A stretch of DNA of 18,472 nt from CAZJHX01 sp964545715 (GCA_964545715.1 CAZJHX010000193.1:1-18472), one strand, 5' to 3'. Positions 6,344 to 15,166 are shown, counted from the stretch's first letter. Notes: generated by a model from the letters alone, not told the origin. Made by a program: numbers and translations.

Positions 6344-8182
6344 CTATCTTACGCGGATTACTTTTCCAAGCGCTGCACATTCCTGGCGCAGCGCCTCTAA
6401 TAGATGTCGTTGCCCCAGCGGTGTCCCATCGGCTCTCGCCCGATGCAACGCCCGCAGGACGCAATTTTTGATATGCCCGCCAGCCAATTCGGCTTCCGCA
6501 GCCAGGGCCTTGATCACAATCGTGCCGTCCGTCGGGACGGCGTCCGGGATCAGCCCGGCGTAGATCTGCTCTCGCGCTTGCGCATCCGGCTCCGGAAAGC
6601 GGATGTGGTATCCGATGCGGCGGCGCAGCGCCGGGTCAAGCGCGGCGTCGAGGTTGGTCGTCAGCAGCACGATGCCGTCGTAATATTCCACGTGTTGCAG
6701 CAGGATGTTGGTGTCCATGTTGCTGTACTTGTCGTTGGCGCCGCCGCCCTCGCTGCGCCGCGTAAACAGGCTGTCCGCCTCGTCGAAGAGCAGGATGCTT
6801 GTGCTGGGGTCGATGTTGCGAAACAACCCGGCGATGTTCTTGGCCGTCTCGCCCACATACTTGCTCACCACGGCCGCCACGTTGACCACCAGCAAGCTGC
6901 GCCCAAGCTCGGCCGCCAGTCCCTCCGCTGCCAGCGTCTTTCCCGTGCCGGGAGGGCCACTGAACAGCGCGACGACGCCACGCCCTTTGCTCAAGCGGTC
7001 CGCCAGTCCCCACTCGTCCAACACGCCTTCGTAGCTGCCGCAGGCGTCTCGCAGCTGACCCAGCTCGTCGCGGGCCTCGTCGGGCAGCACGACGTCGGAG
7101 AGACCTGCGCGTGGCTCCACGGTGTGAACGAACGGCGGGCAGCGCGTGCGCAATCGGGCCGAGATCAGCCGCGCGATATCACTTGATCCAGCGTCTCCGG
7201 CCGCTCGCGACGTGGCCGCCGTAGCCGATACCGCCGCGATATCGCCGTAGCCCAACTGATACAGACGGCCAAGGCGCCGAGCGAGCCCGAGCTCCGCCCC
7301 GGTGAGCACGCTCCCCCACTGCTGCTGGCGCGTCCGGGTGTCGGGGCGTGAGAGCGACACCTCGATGTACGCTGACTCGCCCGCATGCGGGACCGGCTGC
7401 TCGGGCTCCAGGACCAGCACCACCGAGATGTCCAGGGCCAGCAAACGGCGCAGGAGCGACTCGTCACCGCCCTTGGTTACGCGCACCAGCGAGCCGTACC
7501 AGCGCGCCAGAAAGTGCACTTCGCCCATCTCTGTGCGTGTCGGGGGCCGCCGCAACTCCAGCATGCACGCGCCGCGGGTGGTGGCGATGGCGCGAGAGAC
7601 ATGGCGCCGGCCCGACCCGGCGGGTCCACGAAGGGCCACCAGCAGCGGTTCGGGCACGTCGGGTCGCTCAAGCAGCGCCCGCACGGGAGCGACGGCGCCG
7701 TCGGGGTCCAGTACGTCACGCCACAGCACCATCGCGTCGTCGAGTTCGAAGCGTTCGGGGTCCACGGGCACGACGCCACTGTCCCAGGCGTGCCCCAGCA
7801 GGCGCGACGGCCGAAGTCGAATTCCAGCGATGTGTCGTAAGTCGGACTCGTCGTCCAGCCCCACGAGCAGGCCGACGTTGGCGAGCCGTCTCAGGGCGAC
7901 ACGCAGGGCGCTGCCACCGGGTTCGGTGTCCAGGCCCTCGAAACAGGTGGCGCTCAGCCCGTCTGAATCGAAGAGAAACGCGTCCGAGAGGATGTCCTGG
8001 TCCGCCCCCACGGGGCCACACAAGAGCCTGCCCAGGCAGGCCCGCTCCAGCGCCCCAAGGCGAAAGCGTGCTGCGAGATCCGCGATGCGCTCGTCGCCCG
8101 CGGAGCGCCGGCTTGCGCGTTCGGCCCATCCGTCCGGCAGCGGCGACTCATCGCCCCCTCCAAACAGCTTGCCGCGGCTCAT
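6344..8182 (-). CDS. Two-module AAA+ ATPase with degenerate first P-loop
   Basis: The protein has 612 residues from ATG 8182 (GGTGA about 6 bases upstream; an in-frame GTG at 8191 is less likely). The C-terminal module is a classical AAA domain: Walker A SGPPGTGKT (around 408-416), pore-loop-like SKYVGE, Walker B ILLFDEAD (463-470), sensor 1 TTN (508-510), arginine-finger triplet RRR (520-522) and sensor 2 GGHIKN (568-573). A second, earlier module holds GPAGSGRR (about 186-193), where the P-loop Lys is Arg and the Ser/Thr is Arg, so it probably does not hydrolyse ATP. The N-terminal 130 residues are helical. Such ATPases with an inactive first half occur beside contractile injection systems (Afp15 type) among other places; no injection-system structural gene is visible here. 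Role inferred: remodelling or assembly of a protein complex in the cytoplasm. Confidence 0.9.
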   Translation of the reverse strand: MSRGKLFGGGDESPLPDGWAERASRRSAGDERIADLAARFRLGALERACLGRLLCGPVGADQDILSDAFLFDSDGLSATCFEGLDTEPGGSALRVALRRLANVGLLVGLDDESDLRHIAGIRLRPSRLLGHAWDSGVVPVDPERFELDDAMVLWRDVLDPDGAVAPVRALLERPDVPEPLLVALRGPAGSGRRHVSRAIATTRGACMLELRRPPTRTEMGEVHFLARWYGSLVRVTKGGDESLLRRLLALDISVVLVLEPEQPVPHAGESAYIEVSLSRPDTRTRQQQWGSVLTGAELGLARRLGRLYQLGYGDIAAVSATAATSRAAGDAGSSDIARLISARLRTRCPPFVHTVEPRAGLSDVVLPDEARDELGQLRDACGSYEGVLDEWGLADRLSKGRGVVALFSGPPGTGKTLAAEGLAAELGRSLLVVNVAAVVSKYVGETAKNIAGLFRNIDPSTSILLFDEADSLFTRRSEGGGANDKYSNMDTNILLQHVEYYDGIVLLTTNLDAALDPALRRRIGYHIRFPEPDAQAREQIYAGLIPDAVPTDGTIVIKALAAEAELAGGHIKNCVLRALHRARADGTPLGQRHLLEALRQECAALGKVIRVR

Positions 8183-8198
8183 ATTCGTCACCCGTAAC

Positions 8199-8227
8199 GG
8201 AGTATCGAATCACGCGCGGCAGGTCAA
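8199..8227 (-). promoter_or_regulatory. Candidate sigma-70-like promoter for the AAA+ ATPase unit
   Basis: On the minus strand, TTGACC (8227-8222) and TACTCC (8204-8199) are separated by 17 bases and end 17 bases before ATG 8182. The -35 element matches consensus well and the -10 only partly. It suggests the ATPase unit can be transcribed apart from the ion operon, which ends at 8247 without a visible terminator. Confidence 0.35.
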
Positions 8228-8246
8228 TGACGTGGTCGCTGCCTGG

Positions 8247-8744
8247 CTAGGAACTTTCTGGGGTTTCTTCTGTCGCGACGATGTGAATTCGCACGCCGTC
8301 GGCGCTTTGTTGGAATCGGAAGTCGCCCCCGCCGGTGCGCTCCAAGAAGGCGCGCAGCCCCTCCTCGGACACGCCGTACGGCACGCCCTCGGCCAGAATG
8401 TGTGCACGGATGTGCGGCAGCGCCTTCTCCATCAGGCGCCGATGCAGGCGGGTCTTGCCCTTATACCCCGGCGCAAACTTCGTATAGAGACAGTCCTGCG
8501 CCAGCAGCCCGTCCTCCAGCGACTCCTCCACCGTGGCGCACCAGGGCGCGCGCAGCAGGCGCTCATCGTAGATCGTGCAGCCAAAGAGCCCCTGGTCGTC
8601 CTTTCCCAGGTATTTGCAGTGCAGGTCATCGACCACGACCGGCAGCCCGTTGACCGGCACGGCGAAGTGGCACGACATCCCGCAGCGCCGGCACAGCGAC
8701 TCGTGAGCCTCAAAGGACAGCTCATTGAGCTTGGGATCACTCAT
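8247..8744 (-). CDS. YkgJ-type cysteine-cluster protein
   Basis: The protein has 165 residues. Seven Cys (18, 21, 25, 43, 56, 69, 85) occur in the order CxxCxxxC, HCKYL, FGCTIYDER, PWC, QDC, which is the YkgJ/UPF0153 pattern thought to hold a metal ion or Fe-S cluster. It is cytoplasmic, with no signal or membrane helix. ATG 8744 overlaps the end of the mechanosensitive channel gene by 8 bases, so it is the last gene of the ion operon. GGAGG lies about 12 bases upstream. Its biochemical role is unknown; a redox or metal sensor for the transporters would be speculation. A decayed copy of its last 20 codons lies at 3829-3906. Confidence 0.9.
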   Translation of the reverse strand: MSDPKLNELSFEAHESLCRRCGMSCHFAVPVNGLPVVVDDLHCKYLGKDDQGLFGCTIYDERLLRAPWCATVEESLEDGLLAQDCLYTKFAPGYKGKTRLHRRLMEKALPHIRAHILAEGVPYGVSEEGLRAFLERTGGGDFRFQQSADGVRIHIVATEETPESS

Positions 8745-9507
8745 CGGTCTTCAGCTCCTCCAGCGCGGTCCGGTACGCCAGGGCGACCTCTGCACGATAG
8801 CTGCCGGCCGCGAATGGGTCGATAGCCAGCCCGCGCACGCGGATGCGCGTGGTGGAGTCCTCGGACAGAGTCACCGCCGGGCGTACCCCCATGTGAGCGT
8901 GCGCCGCCAGGGTCGCCGCCAGGCGCGCCTCCTCCATCTGGTCGGCCAGCGGTACGGCATCGGCGATCGGCAGCTCGACATGTACCGGATAGCCGCCGCC
9001 CTCCGCCTTGAGGGATCGAATGCCGTGGACGGCGATCTCCCGCTGCGGAACGTCCACGACCGTACCGTTCAGGCTGCGCACGTGCAGGGTGCGCACCCCC
9101 ACGCGCAGGACCTCGCCCTCGACGTCGCCAATGGCCACGTACTCGCCTTTTTGCACCCGCCGACCCAGCGCCTGTGAGACCCCGACCAGCGCGTCACGCA
9201 GCATGTTGGAGACTGCCAGTGCCAGCGCCAGCGCCCCGGCCGGCAACAGAAGCCAGGCCATCGGCGGGCTGAAGCGCGCGGCGACCGCCAGGGCAAGGAC
9301 CAGCGTTACCGTCCACATGGCCACGCGCACCAGCGCCCCGCGCCGCGCCATCGCTTGCAGCACGGGGCCGCGGTTGCGCAGATACAGCTGCAGCCAGCCG
9401 TCGATCCGGCGGTCCAGCCACAGCGCGCCGATCACCAGCGCCGACGCGGCCGCCATGGCCAGCAGGACGCCCAGTGCCCCCCCCTCAAACGTGGTAGGTA
9501 GGGTCAT
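8737..9507 (-). CDS. MscS-like mechanosensitive ion channel
   Basis: The protein has 256 residues from ATG 9507, whose ATGA overlaps the TGA stop of the upstream gene; the longer in-frame reading upstream lies inside that gene. Membrane helices are visible at about 10-31, 58-78 and 83-105; the third is the Ala/Gly/Leu-rich pore-lining type (LLLPAGALALALAVSN). The MscS beta-domain signature follows: GRRVQKGEYVAIGDVEGEVL, then RTLHVRSLNGTVVDVPQREI (about 115-158). The C-terminal part (170-256) is a mixed alpha/beta vestibule region. It is near the length of small MscS proteins. In this operon it would release ions or osmolytes on turgor rise, complementing K+ uptake by TrkH. Confidence 0.9.
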   Translation of the reverse strand: MTLPTTFEGGALGVLLAMAAASALVIGALWLDRRIDGWLQLYLRNRGPVLQAMARRGALVRVAMWTVTLVLALAVAARFSPPMAWLLLPAGALALALAVSNMLRDALVGVSQALGRRVQKGEYVAIGDVEGEVLRVGVRTLHVRSLNGTVVDVPQREIAVHGIRSLKAEGGGYPVHVELPIADAVPLADQMEEARLAATLAAHAHMGVRPAVTLSEDSTTRIRVRGLAIDPFAAGSYRAEVALAYRTALEELKTDE

Positions 9508-12500
9508 AGCACGCCCTTTTGGCGCAGCGCGCGCGACAGCTCCGGCCACAGGATCGGATTGATCACATAGCGCTCGGGCTCCGGCGTCTCCAGAAAATGC
9601 CGCCAGGCCAGGCGCCTGATGACGCCGGCGGATCCCTCGCGTGGCAGGCTGGTGACCTGGGAGACCTCCTGCACGCTCAGTCCCGCGTGCACGTGGACCT
9701 GGGCGGCCATGAGCAGGTCGGTCTCGGACATCTCCTCCACGTAGCTCAGGTCCAGCTGTCGCGGCTCTTCAACCACCAGCACCTTACCGCTGGTGTCCAG
9801 GCGAAGCGATCGCAGCCACTGGTACACGGCCAGCAGCGGCTGCCCGTGGGCGCGCTCCGCCAGCGTGGCGAAATACCGCGCACGCAGCTCTGCCTGCGAC
9901 GCCGCGCCACCAGAGCTGGGTGGCTGGAACCGCACGCGATAGCCGCCTGCCCGGTTGCGCACCTCGATAAGGGACTCGATCTCCGCGGTCGTCATCTCGC
10001 TCATGGTCACGGTGTCCGTAAACACGGACTGGATTTCGACGAGAGCGCACATGGCCTTCAGCGCCGTCGGATCGCTGATCACCACCCACAGCACCCGGTG
10101 CGCCGTGGCGCTGACGATGCGGCTCAGCGTGCGCAGCGCGCCCAGTCCGTGGCGAGAGCGCAGGTGCAGTCGTCCCAGCGGCTCGATCACGAAGACGATG
10201 GGTTCAGATTGCGTGATCAGGTGCTCGATCAGCCGCTTGACCGACGACAGCCGCTTGAAGCCCAGGCTCTGCCCGATCTCGCGGACCAGCGCGCGCTCGG
10301 TCGCCGCGCGGCGGGTCAGGTGGACCCGGCGATGGCTGACGCCGGCCGGCAGGTTGCGCAGCAGGCGGTCGACCACCGTCGTGCGTCCACAGCCCCGAGG
10401 GCCGGTCAGCATCAACGCCGTGGGAGAGCCGCGGCGCCAGCGCTGGACCGCGTTGGTCAGGGCGGTGTACTCGGCCTGGCGTCCCACAAAGAAGTCGTCC
10501 AGCCCCACGGGATTGAAGTTGAACAGCCGGCGATACGTCTCCGGCAGGCCCAGCGAGGCGGCGTGCTCCAGCGTCGCCCGCGTTGCGGTGCGAAACGGAA
10601 AGCCGTCGGCGGGTGTGGCCTCCGGGCCGGCCGGCGTCAGCTGTTCGCGGATCCGTCGCACCACGCTCTCCACGACTGACAGCTTCTGATCCTCGGTCTC
10701 TGCCGTCGTCTGCGACTGGGGCGGGGCCGTCCGGCGGCGCGCCGCGTAAATCTCGGCCTGTGCGGCGGTCCCCGTGACCAGCAGGTGTCGCAGCCGGTCC
10801 AGGGCAGCGCTGCCCTCCCGGTCCACGCGGCGGGCCAGTTGGATGCGGTCGGCCGCCAGCTGCTCCAGATCTTCGGTCAGCTGCTCCGCCACGCGCGTCA
10901 GGCCACCCAGCGCAAACTCGCTGGCCAGCTCGGTGCCGTCGCCGTCGGTCTTTTCCGTGAGCTCCGCGGCGGCGGCGTCCAGATGAAAGCGCGACACCTG
11001 AGCGGCGTGGGTCAGGCTGGCGCGGGCCCGCTCGACCACGGCGGTGACGCCCTCCTCCACCTCCATCAGAGCGATGGTGCCGTCGTCGACCAGGGCGGTG
11101 CGCACGACGTCCCGTACGGGAAGGCGGCTGAGCGAGGCCTGGCGGGCGGACGGGGTCAGCCCCTCGGCGGGCAGCTCGGCGTGTTCCGACGGCACCGACA
11201 GCCGCTCCGGGGTGGCGTCGGCGATCCCACCCAGCGCTGCCCACAGCGCGCCGAGAAAGCCGGAGAAGTCGCCCCGGTTGTTGCTGGTGTCGATGCCGCG
11301 CGTCAGAGTCTGGTGCAGCATCTGGAGGCTGTCTCGACGCTCGATGATCGCCTCCGTGCGGTCGCGCACATGCTCGGCGCGCATCGCGTCGTTCAGGCCG
11401 GCCAGCGCCACGCCGGTATCCTGCTTGAGTTGGGTCAGCGGTCGCTCCAGCGCGCGGGCGATCAGGGTGTCGGTAGCGGATGCTGCAGCGCCGAACGCGG
11501 CCTCGACCGGCTGGTGTGCGATCTCGACGTGGATCATCGCAAGCAACCGCCCGGCCTCGCCGGCGGTCGTGTCGCGCCAGCGTGTCGCGGCCTCGTCCAA
11601 GCGCTGGCGGCCCACGCGGGCCTCTTCAAAGCGCCGTGACGGGTTGACGCGGCGGGCGGGCAGGCTGGGGGTGCCGGCGATGTCCGCGTCCGCGTAGATG
11701 GCGTCCATGGCGTCCGCGAACAGCAGCATCGCGCGCGCCAGGACGTCGTCGCCAAGCTCCTGCAGCGTCTGCAGAGCGGCCGGATCGGGGGCGTGCAGTC
11801 CGGTGTCGTCGGAGACGCGCCGCCGGATCTCAGCGAACGGAATGACCGCGGCGCGCATCGCCAGGTTGGTTATCGGCACCAGGCGCCCTGCCAGCGGGCC
11901 GGTCAGGTGATACCGAGCCAGGTGGTCCAGTCGCACCACTCTGCGGGCGCGGCGACGCAGCCCCAGGACGGCCAATGCGCGCTGATTGAGCTTGATCAGG
12001 CGACACAGCCGCGAGTCGTCGGCCTTGGCGCGCCGGTCGTCGGCCGTCTCGGGAATCGATGTGGGGCGCAGCGCATCGACGGCCTCGGTCAGCGTGGTGA
12101 TCAAGCCGTCTACGGCGTGCTGCAGCGTATCCAGGGCCCGCGCCTCCCCGCTGTAGCGGGCGGTGTGGTCAGCCCAGGTCCGCAGGTCCGCCGAGCGGTC
12201 GGGCGGATCGGACGGCGGCGGCAGATCGGACAGATATCGAAACGGCCCGGTCGTGAGCGCGGCGCCCAGGCCGTCCGAGAAGTCGTCCATGGCGCCTTGA
12301 ACGCGGTTTTGCAGGTGGCGCAATGGGGCGGCGATCGCGTCGTCCAGCGTGTCTGGCGGCGCGGGCAGCTCGGCGCCGACCTCGACCAGCTGCTCGAAAG
12401 GTGTCAGCGGCACCGCGTCGTCGCTGGGGCCGGTGGCGTACTCACCGGCGCGCGCCAACAGCGTCTGCAGAACCAGGGGGCCGGCCAGCTCAGCGACCAG

Positions 12501-13718
12501 GATGGCGCCCAGCGCGGCGTCGCGGATGATCGGGCCCCAGTCCGGCAGCAGCTCGGCCGCGACCAGGGCCAGGCAGACGCTGACACCCGCGTGCGGGACG
12601 TGCGCCAGGCCGCTGAGCTCCAACGTGGAGCCGCTGACGCGCGCGTTGACCACACCGCTGAGATAGAGTGCGGCCACGCGGCCGACCGCCAGCGTGCCGC
12701 CCAGGGCGAGCGCGCCGGTAGATTCCGCCAGGGGATACGCGACGCCCAGCGTGGCAAAGAAGAACACGTAGACCGGCGTGGCGAAGCGGCCCAGGGAGGT
12801 CAGGACCCGGGCGCCCTGCCGGTGGCTGTTGGCCAGGACGACGCCGGCGACCAGGAACAGCAGCAGGGGCCCGGTGGGGTCCGCGGTCGCGAAGATCAGG
12901 CCGACGACAAAGATCAGCGTCAGGGTCAACAGGGGGGTGTCGTGGCCGTTGATCCAGCGCACTGCGAGGAGCAGCAGGCCGGACAGGGTGCCGAAGATGA
13001 TGGCGATCCACGGGATCAACGCGAAGCCGGGAGGTCGCGCGCCCAGGTCGTCGCCGACGGTGGCCAGCGCGATGACGAACAGGATGGGGGCGACGAGCTC
13101 CCGGATGGCGGCGTCGCCAAGGGCCAGCTGTCCGATGGGGCCCCGTGAGCCGGTCTCGTCCAACACCCCCACCGCAGCTGCCGGAGAGCCGCCCACGGCC
13201 AGCGTGGACAACACGATGCTGACGGCCAGGATGTCGGTGGGGGATCCGGCAGCGATGTCCATGGCCAGCGCAGCCATGACGAAGCCGGCGGTGACGACCA
13301 GAATCAGGCCGATCTGCACCGTGATGCGCCCCGCAAAGTGCTGCTCGGGGCGGGTGTACTCTCCGACGCGGATCGCCGCTCCGGCGCGTAGCCCCATCAG
13401 GCACAGCGCCAGCAGTGTGAGCGGCAGGACGTGCGAGCCCGACCCGAAGTAGTGCACGGCGCCCAGAAGCTCACGTTGGATCAGGGCGGTGTTGTCCGGT
13501 CCGGCCAGCAAGCCGGTCAGGAAGTACGCGGTGATGCGCGGCACGCCCAGCTTGGCGGCGATATCGCCGGCTGTGAATGCGGCGATGACCAGGAAGCCGT
13601 AGGAGATGAGGGACGTGGGATCGATCGCGCCCGCGGTGTCGCCGCCGTGGGGCACCAGGCGTCCGGCGATCAGCAGAAGGACGTATAAGGCGGCGGCGAC
13701 GCTGATTCGGCGAATCAC
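9504..13718 (-). CDS. Fusion protein: CPA2-like cation/proton antiporter + helical linker + P-loop NTPase + winged helix
   Basis: The protein has 1404 residues from GTG 13718, chosen for GGAGG 8 bases upstream and a 2-base gap after the trkH stop; the frame is open further into trkH but that is overlap. Residues 1-425 form about 12 membrane helices with CPA2 antiporter landmarks: LTLLALCLMGLRAGAAIRVG (100-119), the ion-site helix GDAAIRELVAP (201-211), TPVYVFFFATLGV (314-326) and a closing ELAGPLVLQTLLARAGE. Residues 430-1060 are soluble, mostly helical and charged, with no recognised domain. Residues 1068-1310 resemble an AAA/STAND-type NTPase: DDFFVGRQAEY, P-loop GPRGCGRT (1106-1113, Lys replaced by Arg), Walker B-like IVFVIEP (1174-1180) and sensor-like VLWVVISDP. 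Residues 1330-1404 are winged-helix-like (GLSVQEVSQVTSLPREGS). It is an inner-membrane protein; cytoplasmic control of ion exchange by nucleotide is inferred. Confidence 0.9.
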   Translation of the reverse strand: MIRRISVAAALYVLLLIAGRLVPHGGDTAGAIDPTSLISYGFLVIAAFTAGDIAAKLGVPRITAYFLTGLLAGPDNTALIQRELLGAVHYFGSGSHVLPLTLLALCLMGLRAGAAIRVGEYTRPEQHFAGRITVQIGLILVVTAGFVMAALAMDIAAGSPTDILAVSIVLSTLAVGGSPAAAVGVLDETGSRGPIGQLALGDAAIRELVAPILFVIALATVGDDLGARPPGFALIPWIAIIFGTLSGLLLLAVRWINGHDTPLLTLTLIFVVGLIFATADPTGPLLLFLVAGVVLANSHRQGARVLTSLGRFATPVYVFFFATLGVAYPLAESTGALALGGTLAVGRVAALYLSGVVNARVSGSTLELSGLAHVPHAGVSVCLALVAAELLPDWGPIIRDAALGAILVAELAGPLVLQTLLARAGEYATGPSDDAVPLTPFEQLVEVGAELPAPPDTLDDAIAAPLRHLQNRVQGAMDDFSDGLGAALTTGPFRYLSDLPPPSDPPDRSADLRTWADHTARYSGEARALDTLQHAVDGLITTLTEAVDALRPTSIPETADDRRAKADDSRLCRLIKLNQRALAVLGLRRRARRVVRLDHLARYHLTGPLAGRLVPITNLAMRAAVIPFAEIRRRVSDDTGLHAPDPAALQTLQELGDDVLARAMLLFADAMDAIYADADIAGTPSLPARRVNPSRRFEEARVGRQRLDEAATRWRDTTAGEAGRLLAMIHVEIAHQPVEAAFGAAASATDTLIARALERPLTQLKQDTGVALAGLNDAMRAEHVRDRTEAIIERRDSLQMLHQTLTRGIDTSNNRGDFSGFLGALWAALGGIADATPERLSVPSEHAELPAEGLTPSARQASLSRLPVRDVVRTALVDDGTIALMEVEEGVTAVVERARASLTHAAQVSRFHLDAAAAELTEKTDGDGTELASEFALGGLTRVAEQLTEDLEQLAADRIQLARRVDREGSAALDRLRHLLVTGTAAQAEIYAARRRTAPPQSQTTAETEDQKLSVVESVVRRIREQLTPAGPEATPADGFPFRTATRATLEHAASLGLPETYRRLFNFNPVGLDDFFVGRQAEYTALTNAVQRWRRGSPTALMLTGPRGCGRTTVVDRLLRNLPAGVSHRRVHLTRRAATERALVREIGQSLGFKRLSSVKRLIEHLITQSEPIVFVIEPLGRLHLRSRHGLGALRTLSRIVSATAHRVLWVVISDPTALKAMCALVEIQSVFTDTVTMSEMTTAEIESLIEVRNRAGGYRVRFQPPSSGGAASQAELRARYFATLAERAHGQPLLAVYQWLRSLRLDTSGKVLVVEEPRQLDLSYVEEMSETDLLMAAQVHVHAGLSVQEVSQVTSLPREGSAGVIRRLAWRHFLETPEPERYVINPILWPELSRALRQKGVL

Positions 13719-13720
13719 GG

Positions 13721-15166
13721 CTACCGCCTCCAGAACGTCGGGACCAGCAGCGCCCCGACGGTGACGATCTCGAGCCGGCCCAGGATCATGCAGGCGCTGA
13801 GCAGCCACTTAGCAGCGGCCGGCAGAAAGCCGAAGTTCTCGATGGAGCCGACCCTCGCCAGCCCCGGGCCGATGTTGCCCAGGCAGGCGATGACCGCGGA
13901 TGTGGAGGTGACGATGTCGATGCCCATCGCGGCGAGCGCCAGCGAGCTGACGCAGAAGATGCCCATGAACATGACAAACAGCGCCAGGATGGCGTGCACG
14001 GTGTCCTCGGGGACCACGCTGCCGCCGATGCGCACGGCTTTGATCAGCTGCGGCCGAAACGCGAGGGTCAACGCGCGGGTGGCGGCTTTTGCCAGAACCA
14101 TGAAGCGGTAGACTTTGAAGCCGCCGGCCGTCGAACCGGCGCAGCCGCCGACAAACATCAGAACGACGAGCATCAGCCGGCCCAGCGGCGGATAGAGGTC
14201 GAAGTTATCGCTGCCGAAGCCGGTGGTGGTGATGACGCTTACCACCTGGAAGACGGAGTAGCGGAGCGCGGTGAGGATGCCGCCGTGAATGTGGCGGATG
14301 TTGACGGCGATGATGATCGTGGCGACGGCGATGATGGACAGGTAGGTCCACAGCTCGCGGTCGGCTGCGGCCTTGCGCCAGCGTCCTCGGGCGGCCAGGT
14401 AATACAGCGAGAAGTTCACGCCCGCGATCAGCATGAAGAATGTGATGACCAGGTCGACGGCCACGCTGTCGTACGCCCCGACGGAGGCGGCGCGTGTGGA
14501 GTAGCCGCCGGTGGCCAGGGTCGCCATGGCGTGGTTGATCGAGTCGAAGACGTCCATGCCGCACAGGTAGAGCGCCACGACGCACGCGACGGTGATCGCC
14601 AGGTAGATGCGCCACAGCGCGGCTGACGTCTGCTTGATGCGGGGCTGCAGACCCTCGGTGATGGGGCCCGGGACCTCGGACTGAAAGAGCAGCTTTCCGC
14701 CGACGCCAAGCTGCGGAAAGATGGCCACGAAGAGGACGACGATGCCCATGCCGCCCAGCCAGTGCGTCATGGAGCGCCAGAAGAGGCTGGCGTGGGTGGT
14801 CGCCTCGATGTCGGTCATGGCGGTCGAGCCGGTGGTGGTGAAGCCGGAGACGGTCTCGAAGACGGCGTCGGTGAAGGAGGGCAAGGCCCCATCCAGCCAA
14901 AAGGGCAGGGCGCCGAAGAGGCCGGCCAGAATCCAGCCCCCGCCGACCACGATGAAGGCGTCGCGGCGGTGGATCGTGGCGATGGAGCCGGCCCCGAGCT
15001 GACGGCAGACCGCGCCCGAGCAGGCGGTGACCACGGCGCTGATCACGAACGACCAGCCGGCCCACGTCTCGCCGTAGATTGCGGCGACGCCCACGGGCAC
15101 GAGCATCGCGAGCGCGAGAAAGAGGAGCAGCTGTCCGAGCAGCCGTATGGCGAGAAGTGGGCTCAC
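13721..15166 (-). CDS. trkH: Trk-type potassium uptake channel subunit TrkH
   Basis: The protein has 481 residues, the usual TrkH length (E. coli about 483). The GTG start at 15166 overlaps the trkA stop by 4 bases (GTGA). Four M1-P-M2 repeats carry the K+ filter segments: TTTG (110-113), ATGG (218-221), TTTG (313-316) and GNIGP (430-434). It also has the conserved WLGGMG (136-141), the gate-region GGCAGSTAGGFK (340-351) and GRLE (463-466). It forms the transmembrane path for K+ and is normally gated by the cytoplasmic TrkA ring, encoded immediately upstream. It is followed after 2 bases by the antiporter-NTPase fusion. Confidence 0.97.
   Translation of the reverse strand: MSPLLAIRLLGQLLLFLALAMLVPVGVAAIYGETWAGWSFVISAVVTACSGAVCRQLGAGSIATIHRRDAFIVVGGGWILAGLFGALPFWLDGALPSFTDAVFETVSGFTTTGSTAMTDIEATTHASLFWRSMTHWLGGMGIVVLFVAIFPQLGVGGKLLFQSEVPGPITEGLQPRIKQTSAALWRIYLAITVACVVALYLCGMDVFDSINHAMATLATGGYSTRAASVGAYDSVAVDLVITFFMLIAGVNFSLYYLAARGRWRKAAADRELWTYLSIIAVATIIIAVNIRHIHGGILTALRYSVFQVVSVITTTGFGSDNFDLYPPLGRLMLVVLMFVGGCAGSTAGGFKVYRFMVLAKAATRALTLAFRPQLIKAVRIGGSVVPEDTVHAILALFVMFMGIFCVSSLALAAMGIDIVTSTSAVIACLGNIGPGLARVGSIENFGFLPAAAKWLLSACMILGRLEIVTVGALLVPTFWRR

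Noticed and set aside
7302..8825. Long plus-strand open frame opposite the AAA+ ATPase and YkgJ genes.
   Set aside because: It spans two genes with recognised motifs on the minus strand and itself shows only Arg/Ser/Pro-rich low-complexity sequence.
11793..13148. Long plus-strand open frame (about 450 codons) opposite the antiporter-NTPase gene.
   Set aside because: It is rich in Gln, Arg, Gly and Asp in a pattern typical of the antisense of GC-rich coding DNA, with no domain or ribosome-binding site; the minus frame has clear membrane helices here.
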